Source: Stagonosporopsis chrysanthemi
Lineage: Eukaryota; Ascomycota; Dothideomycetes; Pleosporales; Didymellaceae
DNA: 64,000 nucleotides
NCBI GenBank assembly: GCA_022560025.1
Contig: JAFISE010000047.1
Span: 1 to 64,000, forward strand
Reading direction: 5' to 3'
Made by a program: the position numbers and the translations under genes. The notes under the pieces are model-generated. The model was not told the DNA's origin and ran no database searches. It was given only the letters and a program-made list of their open reading frames with translations. This document shows, in pieces, positions 9,949-20,290 of the stretch. The number at the start of each line of letters is the position of its first letter. Position 1 is the stretch's first letter.

Positions 9949-11885
9949 ATCAGTCACCTTGGTCAATCCCGCCAGCGAGCAGAACGCGTACAGCGTGTCG
10001 CCCGGCATCAGATCGCTACACGAGCTTGGACTGGACTGCTCGCAGCAGCGCTGGTCCCTGGAAGCGTGTGCACGCTGCGGAGAGATAAGGGTAGCTCAGC
10101 TCAACGCTGAGTCGCGCGATTTTGCCTCAACCATAGGGATGAAGTGCTTTGATCAGCGAGTCTTGGACTTGGAGGATATATAAAGCCTCCCTCGAGCCGC
10201 CGTGGAACAGGCCTCTGGCCATACCCAAAATGGCCCTTGACAGCGCCACGTGCACGGATCCGCTTTTCGACGCCAACCCCGGCCTTGACTGCAGACCTGG
10301 TTTCGCTCCCACCTTTGGATTATTTTGGTGAGTTTTATGCTCGTCCAGCGCGACATTTGGAAAGCGCTGCGTTGGGAACACACAGGCGTCGTCGAAACGG
10401 CGCTCCGGCCGGCGCGCGTTACGTGTTTGGATCGAGTAACTATCTGGTGCTATCTGTGGCTTGCAGGGGCCGCTTGTTCTTGGCTGATCTGCGGCACGCC
10501 CGCACCCCACAATGCCCACACGCCCAACGTCGTCCGGCGGAAAGATGCGCGATATACTGCTCGTGCCGACATCGCATGACGGCAGTCCCAACCTCACGTC
10601 CTGGACGTAGCTATCATATCGTGGGGTTCGGAGACGTGGAAAGCTGGAGGCTGCACGTATCGGGCGTGCGGTTAGATGTGCGTTTGACATATCGTTGCGC
10701 TGCGATTCGTTGCGGCTATGTAGAGATAGTTGGATTGCAAGATACACAACAAACGGCTGTCTATCAGTGCACACGGGCTCGCAAAGAGAGTGTGGGGCCG
10801 TTGGTCAGACAGGATCCTATTTCTGCGTCTAGAATGGAGAATCCACAGCTGCAGCTGATTGCCGTGGAGACGGCCAAGCCAGGCACGGATTCACGAGGGT
10901 TTGAAGATAAGGGAATCTCAACTCGGCAGCTGAGCCTTGGTGGCAGCGGCCACGATGGTCGGCGCGTTACGCTCCAGTTGTTCGAGGCATCGGAAAGGGG
11001 TTTGCTTGACTACAAGAAACGTTGCAAACGTGAAAAGTGATGCTGGCATGACGGCGGCCACGACGGCCGCGACGCTGGGATGGTCGCGATTGGGTGGCCC
11101 TATCCTTATCGCCACGACCTGCGTCAGGACGCCTTCTAGCGGCTATCGAGAACATCAACTGCGCTCGACGCACGAGCGTCCTCAAGCAGCTGTCCTCTCG
11201 CACTTTTGCCGAGCACAGCGACTGGGACCTGCCGTCGCAAAGCGGCTAATAACTGTCGCGGCGTCGTCGCTAACGCTTGCTGATAACGGCGAGGAGTCAG
11301 TCACGATGCAGTGCACAGGCGGGCAGCGGCGTGTGCATGCGAGGCATTGCGCTGCTTTGGGCACGACGCCTCGGGCCAGCCTGGGTGCCATGACCAATTG
11401 CTCGGCTGTATGGGTAAATTTAGCTGCGCGGTGACGATGGTTGGCGATGCTTTCCAGGAACAAAGCGGTCAAAGTCGGAAGGCACTGAGGCTGAGCGGGC
11501 CCCGGCTGGCTACGGCGGGCGTGTTGCGCTGCGCAGCGCAACGCTGGCCACTGCTGCTGCAGGCAGACAAAGCATGTGTGAGAGAATAACATCAGCGCGA
11601 AATGGGCGCGCGCAGATTGGGCGGCGGTCCCCAGATGTGTGGTTCAACATGAATAGGCCGCGCTAGAGAAGTGGATGTGACTAGCACGATCCTAGCAATC
11701 CTAGCATTCACCCAGGGCGCGCGGCCGTCGGAAACCCCCAGTTTAGGAGCGCTCTGATTGCTGTGCAGTTTGATGCTTCATCCCACGGAAACGCTTCGGC
11801 GACGCCTGTGCTTGGCCAGGGCCAGCTAGCTATTCCTCTTACCCTACTGCCCGCCGCTCCAAACCGAGACATTTATTTGTCTGCT

Positions 11886-11919
11886 ACTTATAAGTGAAGC
11901 CCCCCGGTAGCCCTTATCT
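11886..11919 (+). promoter_or_regulatory. Glutamine synthetase core promoter elements
   Basis: A TATA-like ACTTATAAGT (11886-11895) and a GATA-factor site read on the minus strand (TTATCT, 11914-11919) lie 134-167 bp upstream of the ATG. A pyrimidine-rich leader runs from about 11920 to 12050, typical of highly expressed fungal genes. GATA sites are the known targets of AreA/NIT2 nitrogen regulators, so nitrogen control is plausible but inferred. Confidence 0.45.
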
Positions 11920-12052
11920 CTCCTCCCAGTCACACATCTCCTGTCCACCACTCCCATACCAACCCTCCTAAGTACGAGGTTCCGTCGTCAGACACCAACG
12001 CTCTTCTCTCCATCCTTCCTTTTCCCCTCTAATACACATCACAACCGCAGTC

Positions 12053-13706
12053 ATGGTACGTCACAAGCAGTCACAAGCAGCCACTCTCCCCGGCCACAGT
12101 ACAATTGGAGCCTTGACAGCACAATTACTCACAATAACCTGCACAGGCTGGTTCAACAATCATCTCCAACACGGCAACTGTAAGTTTCATCCGAGTCGCG
12201 TGCTCTCGGCGAACACAGCTAATGCGCCATTTACAGCTCCAGAAATACCTCAGTCTTCCCCAGAAAGGCCAGGTCATCGCCGAGTACGTCTGGATTGACG
12301 GCTCCAACGGTCTCCGTTCCAAGTCAAAGGTGAGCAATTTTCGACTTTACCCCTTCAAACACCGTACATTGGGCTCTGCGGCATTTGTGAGCGTCGTGGG
12401 GTGAAACGGCGCAGCGAGCAGTCTTCCAGCATCCTGTACCTGCAGTCAGCATTCTCGGTGTTACGTCACCTTGATATGCACCTGGTTGGACATCGTGAGC
12501 AGGGTGTTCGCTTTGTGTGACCTCACTGTACAGCGGTCGCTCTTTTGCATTGGTGTTCCTTATCGGCGTCTTCAGCCCACCAGCCCACCAAGCCCCACGA
12601 TAACCCCACCATCACGATCTGCGCACCATAGCCGTTACCCGATCCGGTCAATTCAACACAACACGTGCTAATAGTTTTCTCAGACTCTCAACAAGAAGGT
12701 CACAAGTCTTGAAGATCTCCCAGAATGGAACTTTGACGGTTCGTCGACGGGCCAGGCGCCTGGCAACAACTCGGATGTCTACCTCCGCCCCGTCGCATAC
12801 TACCCCGACCCCTTCCGTCTCGGCGACAACGTCCTCGTCATGTGCGAGACCTACATGTCGGATGGTAGCCCCAACTCATACAACTTCCGTCACGATGCCG
12901 CCATCGTGTTCAAGGAGCACAAGGCTCACGAGTTCTGGTTCGGCCTCGAGCAGGAGTACACTCTTCTCGACGAGTTCGGCTGGCCGTACGGCTGGCCCAA
13001 GAACGGTTTCCCCGCTCCCCAGGGCCCCTACTATTGCGGTGTAGGGACCGGCAAGGTCTTCTGCCGTGACATTGTCGAGGCTCACTACAAGGCCTGCTTG
13101 TACGCCGAGATCAACATCTCCGGCACCAACGCCGAGGTCATGCCCGCCCAGTGGGAGTACCAGGTCGGTCCCTGCGAAGACATCGCCATGGGTGACCAGC
13201 TCTGGATGTCGCGTTTCATTCTCCACCGCGTTGCCGAGGAGTTCGGCGCTAAGGTCACCTTCGCCCCCAAGCCCATCCCCGGCGACTGGAACGGTGCTGG
13301 CCTCCACACCAACGTCTCCACCAAGGAGACCCGTGCGGAGGGCGGCATGAAGGCCATCGAGGAGGCAATGGAGAAGCTCGCCTCCCGCCAGAAGGAGCAC
13401 ATGTCCGTCTACGGCGAGGACAACCAGCTCCGCATGACCGGCAAGCACGAGACCTCGTCGTACGACAAGTTCTCCTGGGGCGTCGCCAACCGCGGCTCCT
13501 CCGTCCGCATTCCCCGCTCCGTCGCTGCGGAGAACAAGGGGTACTTCGAGGACCGCCGCCCTGCCTCCAACGGCGACCCATACCAGCTCACCGCCATCAT
13601 TGCCGAGACAATGTTCGGCAAGGTCGAGGGCGCCGACATTGCAAAGTTCAACGCCAAGGCGGAAGAGGTTGAGCAGGAGATGATTGTCCCTGTTGCGAAG
13701 CCATAA
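12053..13706 (+). CDS. glnA: Glutamine synthetase (type II)
   Basis: Makes glutamine from glutamate, ammonia and ATP in the cytosol; the central nitrogen-assimilation enzyme. Four exons: 12053-12055 (ATG alone), 12147-12179, 12237-12329 and 12684-13706, joined in frame to 383 aa. Introns are 91, 57 and 354 nt; the last is long for this window. Seen: N-terminal LQKYLSLPQKGQVIAEYVWI, the beta-grasp stretch EWNFDGSSTGQAPG, the catalytic-core stretch FGLEQEYTL, the ATP-site loop PIPGDWNGAGLHTNVST, and NRGSSVRIPR near the end. All are characteristic of eukaryotic GS. Splitting the start codon exon from the rest leaves the first intron directly after ATG. The 5' leader is pyrimidine-rich. It is convergent with Med1 downstream. 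Confidence 0.97.
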
Positions 13707-14086
13707 ACGACTTTAATGCTGCTGCGATTTGGCGTTGCCGTTTCTCATTTACGCTCGTGCGGTGAAACCTCGACCGACCGTTTGGGTTTTGCGCTTAGAC
13801 GCCTTCCCATAGCTGGGCTCTGCTGGCTTTGTTTGCTTTTTTACTTCAACACCTCATACCCCCAAACCCCTGCTAGATCCATGCTAGAAGCAGAGGGAGT
13901 TAAGCATGGACGCCACGACTGCAGTGTTGTACAATGCAATCTAGACGTACAATGAATGAACATGATCGAACACTTCAAACTCTGTCCCTTTCTCTGATGT
14001 GCAACGTGACGCAACTTATTTATTGTGGTGCTGTGTTTATTGATTGGTATCTCGCATCGACCAAGCTGGCTCTATAATCCTAGCAG
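13707..14086. other. Convergent 3' intergenic region
   Basis: Lies between the glutamine synthetase and Med1 stop codons. It should hold both 3' untranslated regions. Nothing else seen. Confidence 0.5.
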
Positions 14087-16266
14087 CTAGCTGCTCCCAC
14101 CGCCAGCCTCCCTCCTCAACCACTCTCCCCAAACACCCAAATCCCCACATATTTCCAACGCCCTCCCCACCCTCTTGATTCTCGTATCCGCCTCCTGGAC
14201 CTTCTCCAGATCCTCCTCCCCCACCTTTCTTCCCTCTGTGACATTCTGTTCGCTCACGACCAACTCCGCATTCGCATGCACATCCAGCATAACACTGAGT
14301 GGGGCGTGCAAGGAAGTGGGTCTCGCGGTGTCGGTGTCGGTGTCGGAGAGCAGACCCGAGAGTAGATCGGAGATAGAAGCCGGAGCTGCAGAGCGTGGCT
14401 CGGAAGAAGTCTTTGTGCCGGAAAGGAGTCCTGACGAGGGATGGGGGATGTGGAGCGTAAGGCGGGGCGCCGGCGGCGTGTAGGAGAGGTTGACGTCGAC
14501 TTGCAATGCAGGTTCTGAAGGGTTGGTGTCGGGAGTGACCGGTGGAGTTGGGAGCTGGAAGGCTTTTGATTGCTCCGCCCTCTGGAGGAAGGAGTTCTGG
14601 AGGAGTGATGTAGTAAATGCATACTGGCGGAGGACTGGCAGGATCTCAACCAGCTGCTTTGGGTGCGCGAAAGGTAGGCTCTCCAGTCTTCTGCTGTATT
14701 CCATCTTAGGAACGTACAGGCTGAGGTTGTGCGTCCTATCCTTCTCGTTCCCATCCTCATCGCGGACCAAAACGGATCTTGTGCTACGGATCTCGTGCGT
14801 TGTGGCACCAGCTGTACCAGTCATACCAGGGTCCAGTTCGTTGGGGCGTAATGCAAGTCCTACGAACGTGGTCGAGAGGAAGTCTTGCGGCGGCTCAATT
14901 CCAACAGACCGATACAGCGATACATAGGTGGTAAGGGGAACAACAAGTGCGGGGTTGAATTTGGCAACGAACCGGATGTTTGGTAGACGGCCAGGAGCAG
15001 AATCTAGGTTCATTGCATCATCTTCTCCTGTCGATGCTGGTGGCTCCAAGAACGTTGGTTTGGGATCCTTCCAGTCTATGGAAGGCGTGTTCATTAATAT
15101 GTTATCGAGGGAGTGTTCCTCGGTAGGCTTCTCGATCGCGTCGCTGATCCAGTCATCTGATATGCGTATGGGTGTATACAATGTCGACGGTGATGCCTCA
15201 CATTCCAGCGTCAGCGAGTATACTCTGTTCGTCTTCAGGTCGTCATTATCCTCGGGACACTCGCTTTGCTCCGGCGAATCGACCTCCATCTTCTCCTTGC
15301 CCTTCTCAGAATAAGTTGCCTCTGTTCGTGGCTTTGGTATGATGTGTCGCCGGTCCATCCAGTACTCCAGATTGAGCCCTAATCTATCCCCGGTGTTCGG
15401 CCTGGGTCGTCCACTCTTCTTGCATAGCACTTCTCTCTCGGCCTCGTGAGATCGATTTGGTACGCCATCCTCTATAAGCGCAAGTGCTATCTTCTTCTCA
15501 TGCTCAAACAGCTTCCGCAGACTTGTGTATACGCCTGCGATAGCACTGTAGCAGCTGACACCTCCATGCTGCGGTGACCCCAGCTTGTCTAGGGTCACGA
15601 GCTTGTCTAGGTTTTCGGCGAACCGCTCAAGGGTGATGTTCATTTTACTCTGTCCTGGGAGAGGTTGCAGGGACTTGGTAAGGATCTTGGTTCCTGTCTG
15701 ACCGAAGCCGATGCTATCATTGTGCAGATCGAAACCGCCTTCCAACTGGATCTTCTGAACCTCGTTGTCACGGAAGATGATCTGCACATATCAGTATTGC
15801 TATTGATATACAAGCAGAGCCATTGCAGGCTGACCTCTATCAGATTTGTATCACCGACACTGAGAACATAGGTGTTGCCATCTTTCCCTTCGTTCTCGTG
15901 GTGCGTGGGAATGTCGAGCCTCTTGCAGAGCGCTTCCACGTTCTCCTCGCTGACCCTCCCGGGCTTCTGCTTTAACGTGTCGATGATGTTGTGTAATCTC
16001 CTAGTCCTCTCCGCTTCATCTGCGCGTCCCATCGCGCTTGCGCTTGGCATCCCTAATTGCGACAGTGAAATGTCCATATTTACGCCGCCCATCGACACGC
16101 CTCCAAGAGCTCCTCCTCCGTCGTTCAGCATGGTGAGCATCGCGGGCGAGTCGTAATTCATCATGCCGGTGGTTGCGCCTGTGTGAGGCACGCTGCGTGG
16201 AGCCGGCGACGAGAACGCGGGGAGATGTTTCTGCGGCGTGTTGGTGGAGGGTGTAGGCGTCGCCAT
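14087..16266 (-). CDS. MED1: Mediator complex subunit 1 (Med1)
   Basis: Middle-module subunit of the Mediator coactivator that links activators to RNA polymerase II. Two exons, 16266-15835 and 15781-14087, separated by a 53-nt intron (15782-15834, GTCAGC…TGTGCAG), give 708 aa. The N-terminus is Pro/Ser/Thr-rich and disordered. The Med1 domain then starts near residue 80 (ERTRRLHNIIDTLKQKPGRV) and continues through KRLDIPTHHE and the second-exon start IIFRDNEVQKIQLEGGFDL, where the conserved SLxxLPGQ-like and LxxLVxLD segments follow. A mid-region GLNLEYWMDRR is also typical of fungal Med1. The identification rests on this remembered family layout. Confidence 0.85.
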
Positions 16267-16670
16267 TGTGATCGACGAGAGCTCGGAGTCGCGAGAATTT
16301 AGGCGCTAGTCACGGGTGGAAAGAGCGACACGGTCGGGCCTTCAGTTTCAGGGTATCATTATCATGGTGGTAATGTTTCTGGTTGCAGCGTACCCAGGTA
16401 GAGCAAGGCCAGAGCTTCAGAAGGATGCGCATGCGCGAGTCAGGGCTTGGCAGGCACATGCGGTCGTTGTTGACTTGAATCACTACGCGTGCAGCGATAC
16501 ACATCAACAATGTTTGAGCGGATTGCATCTTGTTAAATGTAGTCTTCTGATCCGCAATGTTGCTTTAATGCATGTGCATGTTCATGTGCATGGGGTATAC
16601 CGCTGTGGAAACTTCTCCTCCAGATAATGCCGTGAACGCCATAGAATGATTCCTTCGCACTTCGGAATTG
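16267..16670. other. Intergenic upstream of Med1
   Basis: Med1 promoter and 3' region of the next minus-strand gene. A short alternating purine–pyrimidine run (GCATGTGCATG type) occurs near 16568-16592. No gene seen. Confidence 0.45.
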
Positions 16671-17201
16671 TCAGTCCAACTCAACGACCTCTTCTTCCTC
16701 TGTAAGTTCGGTGATCCTGCTTCTCGCTCGTGTCCCTGCGACTCGACGCGCCTTTGCTGCACTGCCCTTGGACTTTGCAGAACCCCTGCGCTCCGCTGCC
16801 GTGCCATCCAATACCACTCCAAGCTCCAGGCCATTCATCACGTCATCCGCGTCGTGTCGATAGCCAATTGCTCTTGGGCGTTTCTTAGGTCGTTGCGCTG
16901 TTTCTGCGTCCTGGGCTACTTTGTCTTTGGCCTTCTGTTCCCACTTCTTGCGTATGTCGTCTTCGGCTTTGTTCTCCATGTTGTGAAACGATGCGTGGTG
17001 ATTGCAGCCGTCGCACTCGTAAGATGAGGATGACTAGGAGTTTGACAGTAAGTACAGCTTCACAAGGCAACCATGAGTTCAGACCTTCAGAGGATGCAGC
17101 ATAAAACGTAGACAAGGGCATCTTGGAGACATGATCGACTGCTTAAAGTTACACTGCCCTCGTGGAGGCACGTAGCCCATTTGGGTCCATACATTGGCCA
17201 T
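16671..17201 (-). CDS. Small Cys/His-rich fungal protein
   Basis: Reconstructed from two exons, 17201-17085 and 17033-16671, with a 51-nt intron (17034-17084, GTCTGA…CTCCTAG). The product is 159 aa. The first 60 residues carry a probable zinc-binding pattern: C17, C28, C30 (PRCPCLRF), C46 and C49 (YECDGCNHHASFH), with H51, H52 and H56. A charged helix follows (MENKAEDDIRKKWEQKAKDK), then a basic patch KKRPRA and an acidic end EEEEVVELD. The exon joint falls in frame and rebuilds the second Cys pair, which supports the model. I recall similar short fungal proteins with this CDGC-HH arrangement but no assigned function. It is divergent from the GFA gene across 664 bp. Confidence 0.75.
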
Positions 17202-17865
17202 GGTCTCTGCTGCCTGTGTTCCAAGTATGCGAAGTGCGATCGTCCTAGCTGCGGTCGAAATTACGCTGCGCAGCGTCAAATCATATCATGGTGCACACGA
17301 CAGAATGGAAGGGAAGTAAATGTGGTTATAGACGTGAACTTGTCTTGTCTTCACGTGCGCACTTGCGGAGGAATCGCCGCGGAAGAGCCCCACAGTTCCG
17401 TATCCCCACGTGTCTTATGAGCTGTCGTCGTACAATAGAAGAGTGGTGTCGTGCACCTCACAGTAGGCAAGCATCGATTTGAACGCACATTTTCGTGAGA
17501 TGACTGCGATTACGGAGACCAGGAGTTCAATACCGCGGATTCGGAATCATCACCTAGCGTTCTATCCGCAGTGGAGCTGTCAGGCGGAATACTCCCGTAT
17601 CTTTCTTGTCCACTACATGGCGGTAAACTTGCCTTCCGTCCGTTTGTATGGCTTTCTAGGCCTCTTCTAAGATGGCTGTCTCCACACAGCCTAGACGCTA
17701 AGCGGCTGCTTCATGAGCTGGCCGATCGACATAGCGGGGTACATCCCGAATATAAAGCCCTCGCTTGCATTGTAACCGGATTACAAGCAAACTGTTCTCC
17801 ACCACATATTGTACGACAGCTTCATCCACCCCAGCTTAAACCTTTTCTTTCTCACACTAGCGAAC
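17202..17865. other. Divergent promoter region
   Basis: Separates the start codons of the Cys/His-rich gene (minus) and the GFA gene (plus). An imperfect ATAAAGC element lies near 17752, about 110 bp before the GFA start. No further gene seen. Confidence 0.45.
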
Positions 17866-18369
17866 ATGGTCGCCGGAGGATGCATATGCGGAAACGTCCG
17901 CTACGAGGCGGGAGGCGAGTCCGGAGCGAGCGTATGTGGATGTCTTTGAGGTCGCTCAAGACTGCTGACCAGTGCAAAGATTCTCTGTCATTGCAAGGAT
18001 TGTCGCAAGATTGGTGGCAGCACCTACAGCACCAACGGGATATACGAAGCGGACCAATTTAAGGTCACCAAGGGCACCCCTAAACAGCACAAGAAGAAGG
18101 GCGACAGTGGGAACGAGATGGTTTCTAACTTCTGGTACGTATTCGGTACAGCGCTGGGCGATACAGAGCTGACTTGCTGTAGCGGCGATTGCGGTTCCAC
18201 CATGTGGCGCGAGGGAGCTTCCTTTCCGGGCAAAACGATCCTCAAGCTGGGTACACTAGATGACACCAGCATCGTAGACAACCTCAACATCGACACCGAG
18301 TTGTACGCCGATACCAGGCCAAAGTGGGTGGGCGCACAAGAGGGTGCTGACCAAAAGGGCAAGTCGTAG
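17866..18369 (+). CDS. GFA-domain (CENP-V type) zinc protein
   Basis: Small Mss4-like fold protein of the glutathione-dependent formaldehyde-activating (GFA) family, which coordinates zinc through Cys pairs. Exons 17866-17931, 17980-18134 and 18183-18369 give 135 aa; both introns are 48 nt. Metal ligands seen: C6 and C8 (CICGNV), the CHCKDCRK cluster (C25, C27, C30), and C74 and C77 (FCGDCGS). The second joint splits a Cys codon (TG|C) and restores the last Cys pair, confirming the splice. Length is typical for single-domain members. The enzymatic role in formaldehyde handling is not established for most fungal members, so substrate is unknown. Confidence 0.9.
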
Positions 18370-18484
18370 GGTATGCGCGCGTTTACGGGTGGCAGTTGGC
18401 GGTTGGGTATTGGTTCTATACTCGAGGCTTCGTAGAAGTAGTAGTCGTAGTAGTCATAGCGGCAGCAAATGGAGTGGTGTCAAT

Positions 18485-18797
18485 CTACTCGGAGTCGGAG
18501 CTCTCAGGCTCCTTCAGACGCTCTCTCATCATCTGCCATGCATTAGTGAAATATAAGGCAGAGCTTTGGGGGATACTCACACTGTTCAAACGACCCTTGA
18601 GTTCATTGATTTTGGTCTCCTTCACAAGAATGTGCTCCTCATCTAGTTCCTCGATGATGTATTCGTTGTTGTTCTTGCTGTCGATGTCGACCAGCATGGC
18701 TTTAATCGAAGCGTCGCATCGCACAAGAGTGCCTGCTCACGTTAGTAGCGAAAATGAGAGGCCGGAGGCTGGGCTCACCTCTGATAGCCTTGACCAT
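18485..18797 (-). CDS. TFB5: TFIIH subunit Tfb5 (TTDA/GTF2H5)
   Basis: Smallest core TFIIH subunit; binds Tfb2/p52 and stimulates the complex in transcription and nucleotide-excision repair. Three exons, 18797-18779, 18732-18581 and 18532-18485, give 72 aa, the usual size. Introns are 46 and 48 nt. Sequence features match the family: MVKAIRGTLVRCDASIKAML at the N-terminus, then EYIIEELDEEHILVKE and KINELKGRLNS. The C-terminus is a short charged tail ending ESSDSE. The second intron is a multiple of three and stop-free, so retention would add 16 residues without breaking the frame. It is convergent with the GFA gene, 115 bp apart. Confidence 0.92.
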
Positions 18798-19493
18798 CGT
18801 GAAGAGAGTGAAAAATGCGGGGGTGGAGGTGGTAAGGTGTAAGGTTGGCCAACAGGGTACTTCGTCACTCTGTTGAACTGATGCACCATCCTTAGCGCGC
18901 CTGCCAGAAGCCACAAGGTCCGTGCGCGATATCAAACGCAATCTGAGCTGTCGAGAGATGAGGTTAGCAGAGTCTCCAGAAAACATTTGTTTGCGTTATT
19001 ATGATGAACCATGGCCAAACTCAGATTTGAGCAAAACCATAAATTCAACACTACAGTCTGGATCTAGTCACTCCTTTCCTTTCTCTTTCAAGGATGTTGA
19101 CCATTGCAGGAGGAAGCTTAGCGGAGATAATTGCGGTGTTGCGGCAAACCACTTTACAGGCCGGCGGGTGGAACAGGTCAGAGAAATTATGGTAACGGAG
19201 CAATGGGTTGCTCGATAGATTAAAACATTGCTGTTGGCCATCCGCGGGGCATCTGCGCGTGGAAAGCTAGCCCTTCCGCCATGATCCGCATGGTTGCTTA
19301 TACACGCCAGGCTGATGGTGATATATAACCAGCAAAGACGTCTGATGCTTTTTTTGTGCCCAACGCCAAATTTGGTGGCCTCATGAAATTTATGTCGATT
19401 GAGGTACATGCTCGATAGGACTGTCCTCATCCGGAATGCTTTAACCTCACTACGCACGTTCGCAGCTTCTTCCCGGATGTCTTACTAGAAAGT
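18798..19493. other. Divergent intergenic region
   Basis: Between the Tfb5 start (minus) and the single-pass membrane protein (plus). The missing 5' exon of the latter may lie here. No other feature recognised. Confidence 0.4.
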
Positions 19494-19649
19494 GTGAGAC
19501 ACTCTGAACATAGACGGCCGACTGTGTGGTACAATTGCACTCCACTTCTTATCGTCGCCTTCGTCTCTCTGATATCCTTACCTTTAGCGCTTGCGCGGCC
19601 AGACACATCCCCTGTGTCCTCAATCCTACCACACAGGCTCTCCGTGACA

Positions 19650-20258
19650 ATGCCACCAACACCAGCGCTCGAATCTCTGCCAGCCTCCGTAGCTCCCTTG
19701 TCGTCATCGCCCTTCACTCCGGCAACTCCAGGCCAGTCGTTATCCGAAACGTATCCTAAACTCTCCGTCGCAGCTGAACAGCCTCAGCAAGATGTGCAAG
19801 CCAAGGGTCGCATCTTCAACTATTACTTCCTCTTCCTAGCCATACTGGTTACCGCGCTAGCTACGTTGCTGTGGTGGATGTATCGTAAGAGGCGGCACGA
19901 ACAAGAAGAGAGAAGATTGAGGGGGCATCACGCTCTCTCCCGGGACGTCGAGCGCTGGGCAATACAAAGGCGAATTCGGTCACCTATAGTAGAAGGTCTC
20001 AACGAGGCTGGGGAAGCGCCACCACCGTACAAGTTCAAGGAAGAAACACATGGCCATCTTGAAATCAGGAATCTCAGCAGTGAGCATACCGTGCACATTG
20101 AAGTGCCACAGAGAGCTCTATGGCGAGGCTGGACGGAGTATATCCAGCTTCCTGGCTATGTTGAAACGGACCAGATGCGCAACGAACACAGACACCATGA
20201 CTTTGCACAGCCAGCTGCTTCAATCGTTGCCGCTCGTGCCGTTGACAACGATCCCTGA
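19650..20258 (+). CDS. Single-pass membrane protein with PPPY motif
   Basis: From the first in-frame ATG (19650) the product is 202 aa. A Ser/Thr/Pro-rich exterior-type segment precedes one transmembrane helix (NYYFLFLAILVTALATLLWW, about residues 57-77) followed by a basic stop-transfer run RKRR. The cytosolic tail has a PPPY motif in EAPPPYKF, a known ligand class for WW domains of Rsp5-type ubiquitin ligases. The frame stays open upstream to about 19416 and encodes a signal-peptide-like hydrophobic stretch (LLIVAFVSLISLPLALA), but no ATG precedes it. Either an upstream exon supplies the start, or the original ATG was lost. Function unknown. Confidence 0.65.
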   Translation: MPPTPALESLPASVAPLSSSPFTPATPGQSLSETYPKLSVAAEQPQQDVQAKGRIFNYYFLFLAILVTALATLLWWMYRKRRHEQEERRLRGHHALSRDVERWAIQRRIRSPIVEGLNEAGEAPPPYKFKEETHGHLEIRNLSSEHTVHIEVPQRALWRGWTEYIQLPGYVETDQMRNEHRHHDFAQPAASIVAARAVDNDP

Positions 20259-20290
20259 GCATAGCAGATACGCATTGAAACTACCGACCA

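Larger units (their letters stand above)
6415..12052. other. 5.6-kb stretch without a convincing gene
   Basis: Several ORFs of 60-215 codons overlap on both strands (for example around 8246-8758, 8882-9439 and 10127-10774). None resembles a known domain, shows splice-consistent extension with protein-like composition, or stands out from chance in GC-rich DNA. The right end is the glutamine synthetase promoter. The left end is the 5' region of the large gene. One TATA-like element (10176-10184) precedes a short ATG ORF at 10229 that ends at a good GTGAGT donor; this is a weak gene candidate only. Confidence 0.45.

Noticed and set aside
10127..10774. 215-codon minus-strand ORF
   Set aside because: No recognisable motif, overlaps ORFs on the other strand, and has no supporting splice or promoter signals.
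12876..13448. 190-codon ORF opposite glutamine synthetase
   Set aside because: Mirror of the strongly biased codon usage of the glutamine synthetase gene.
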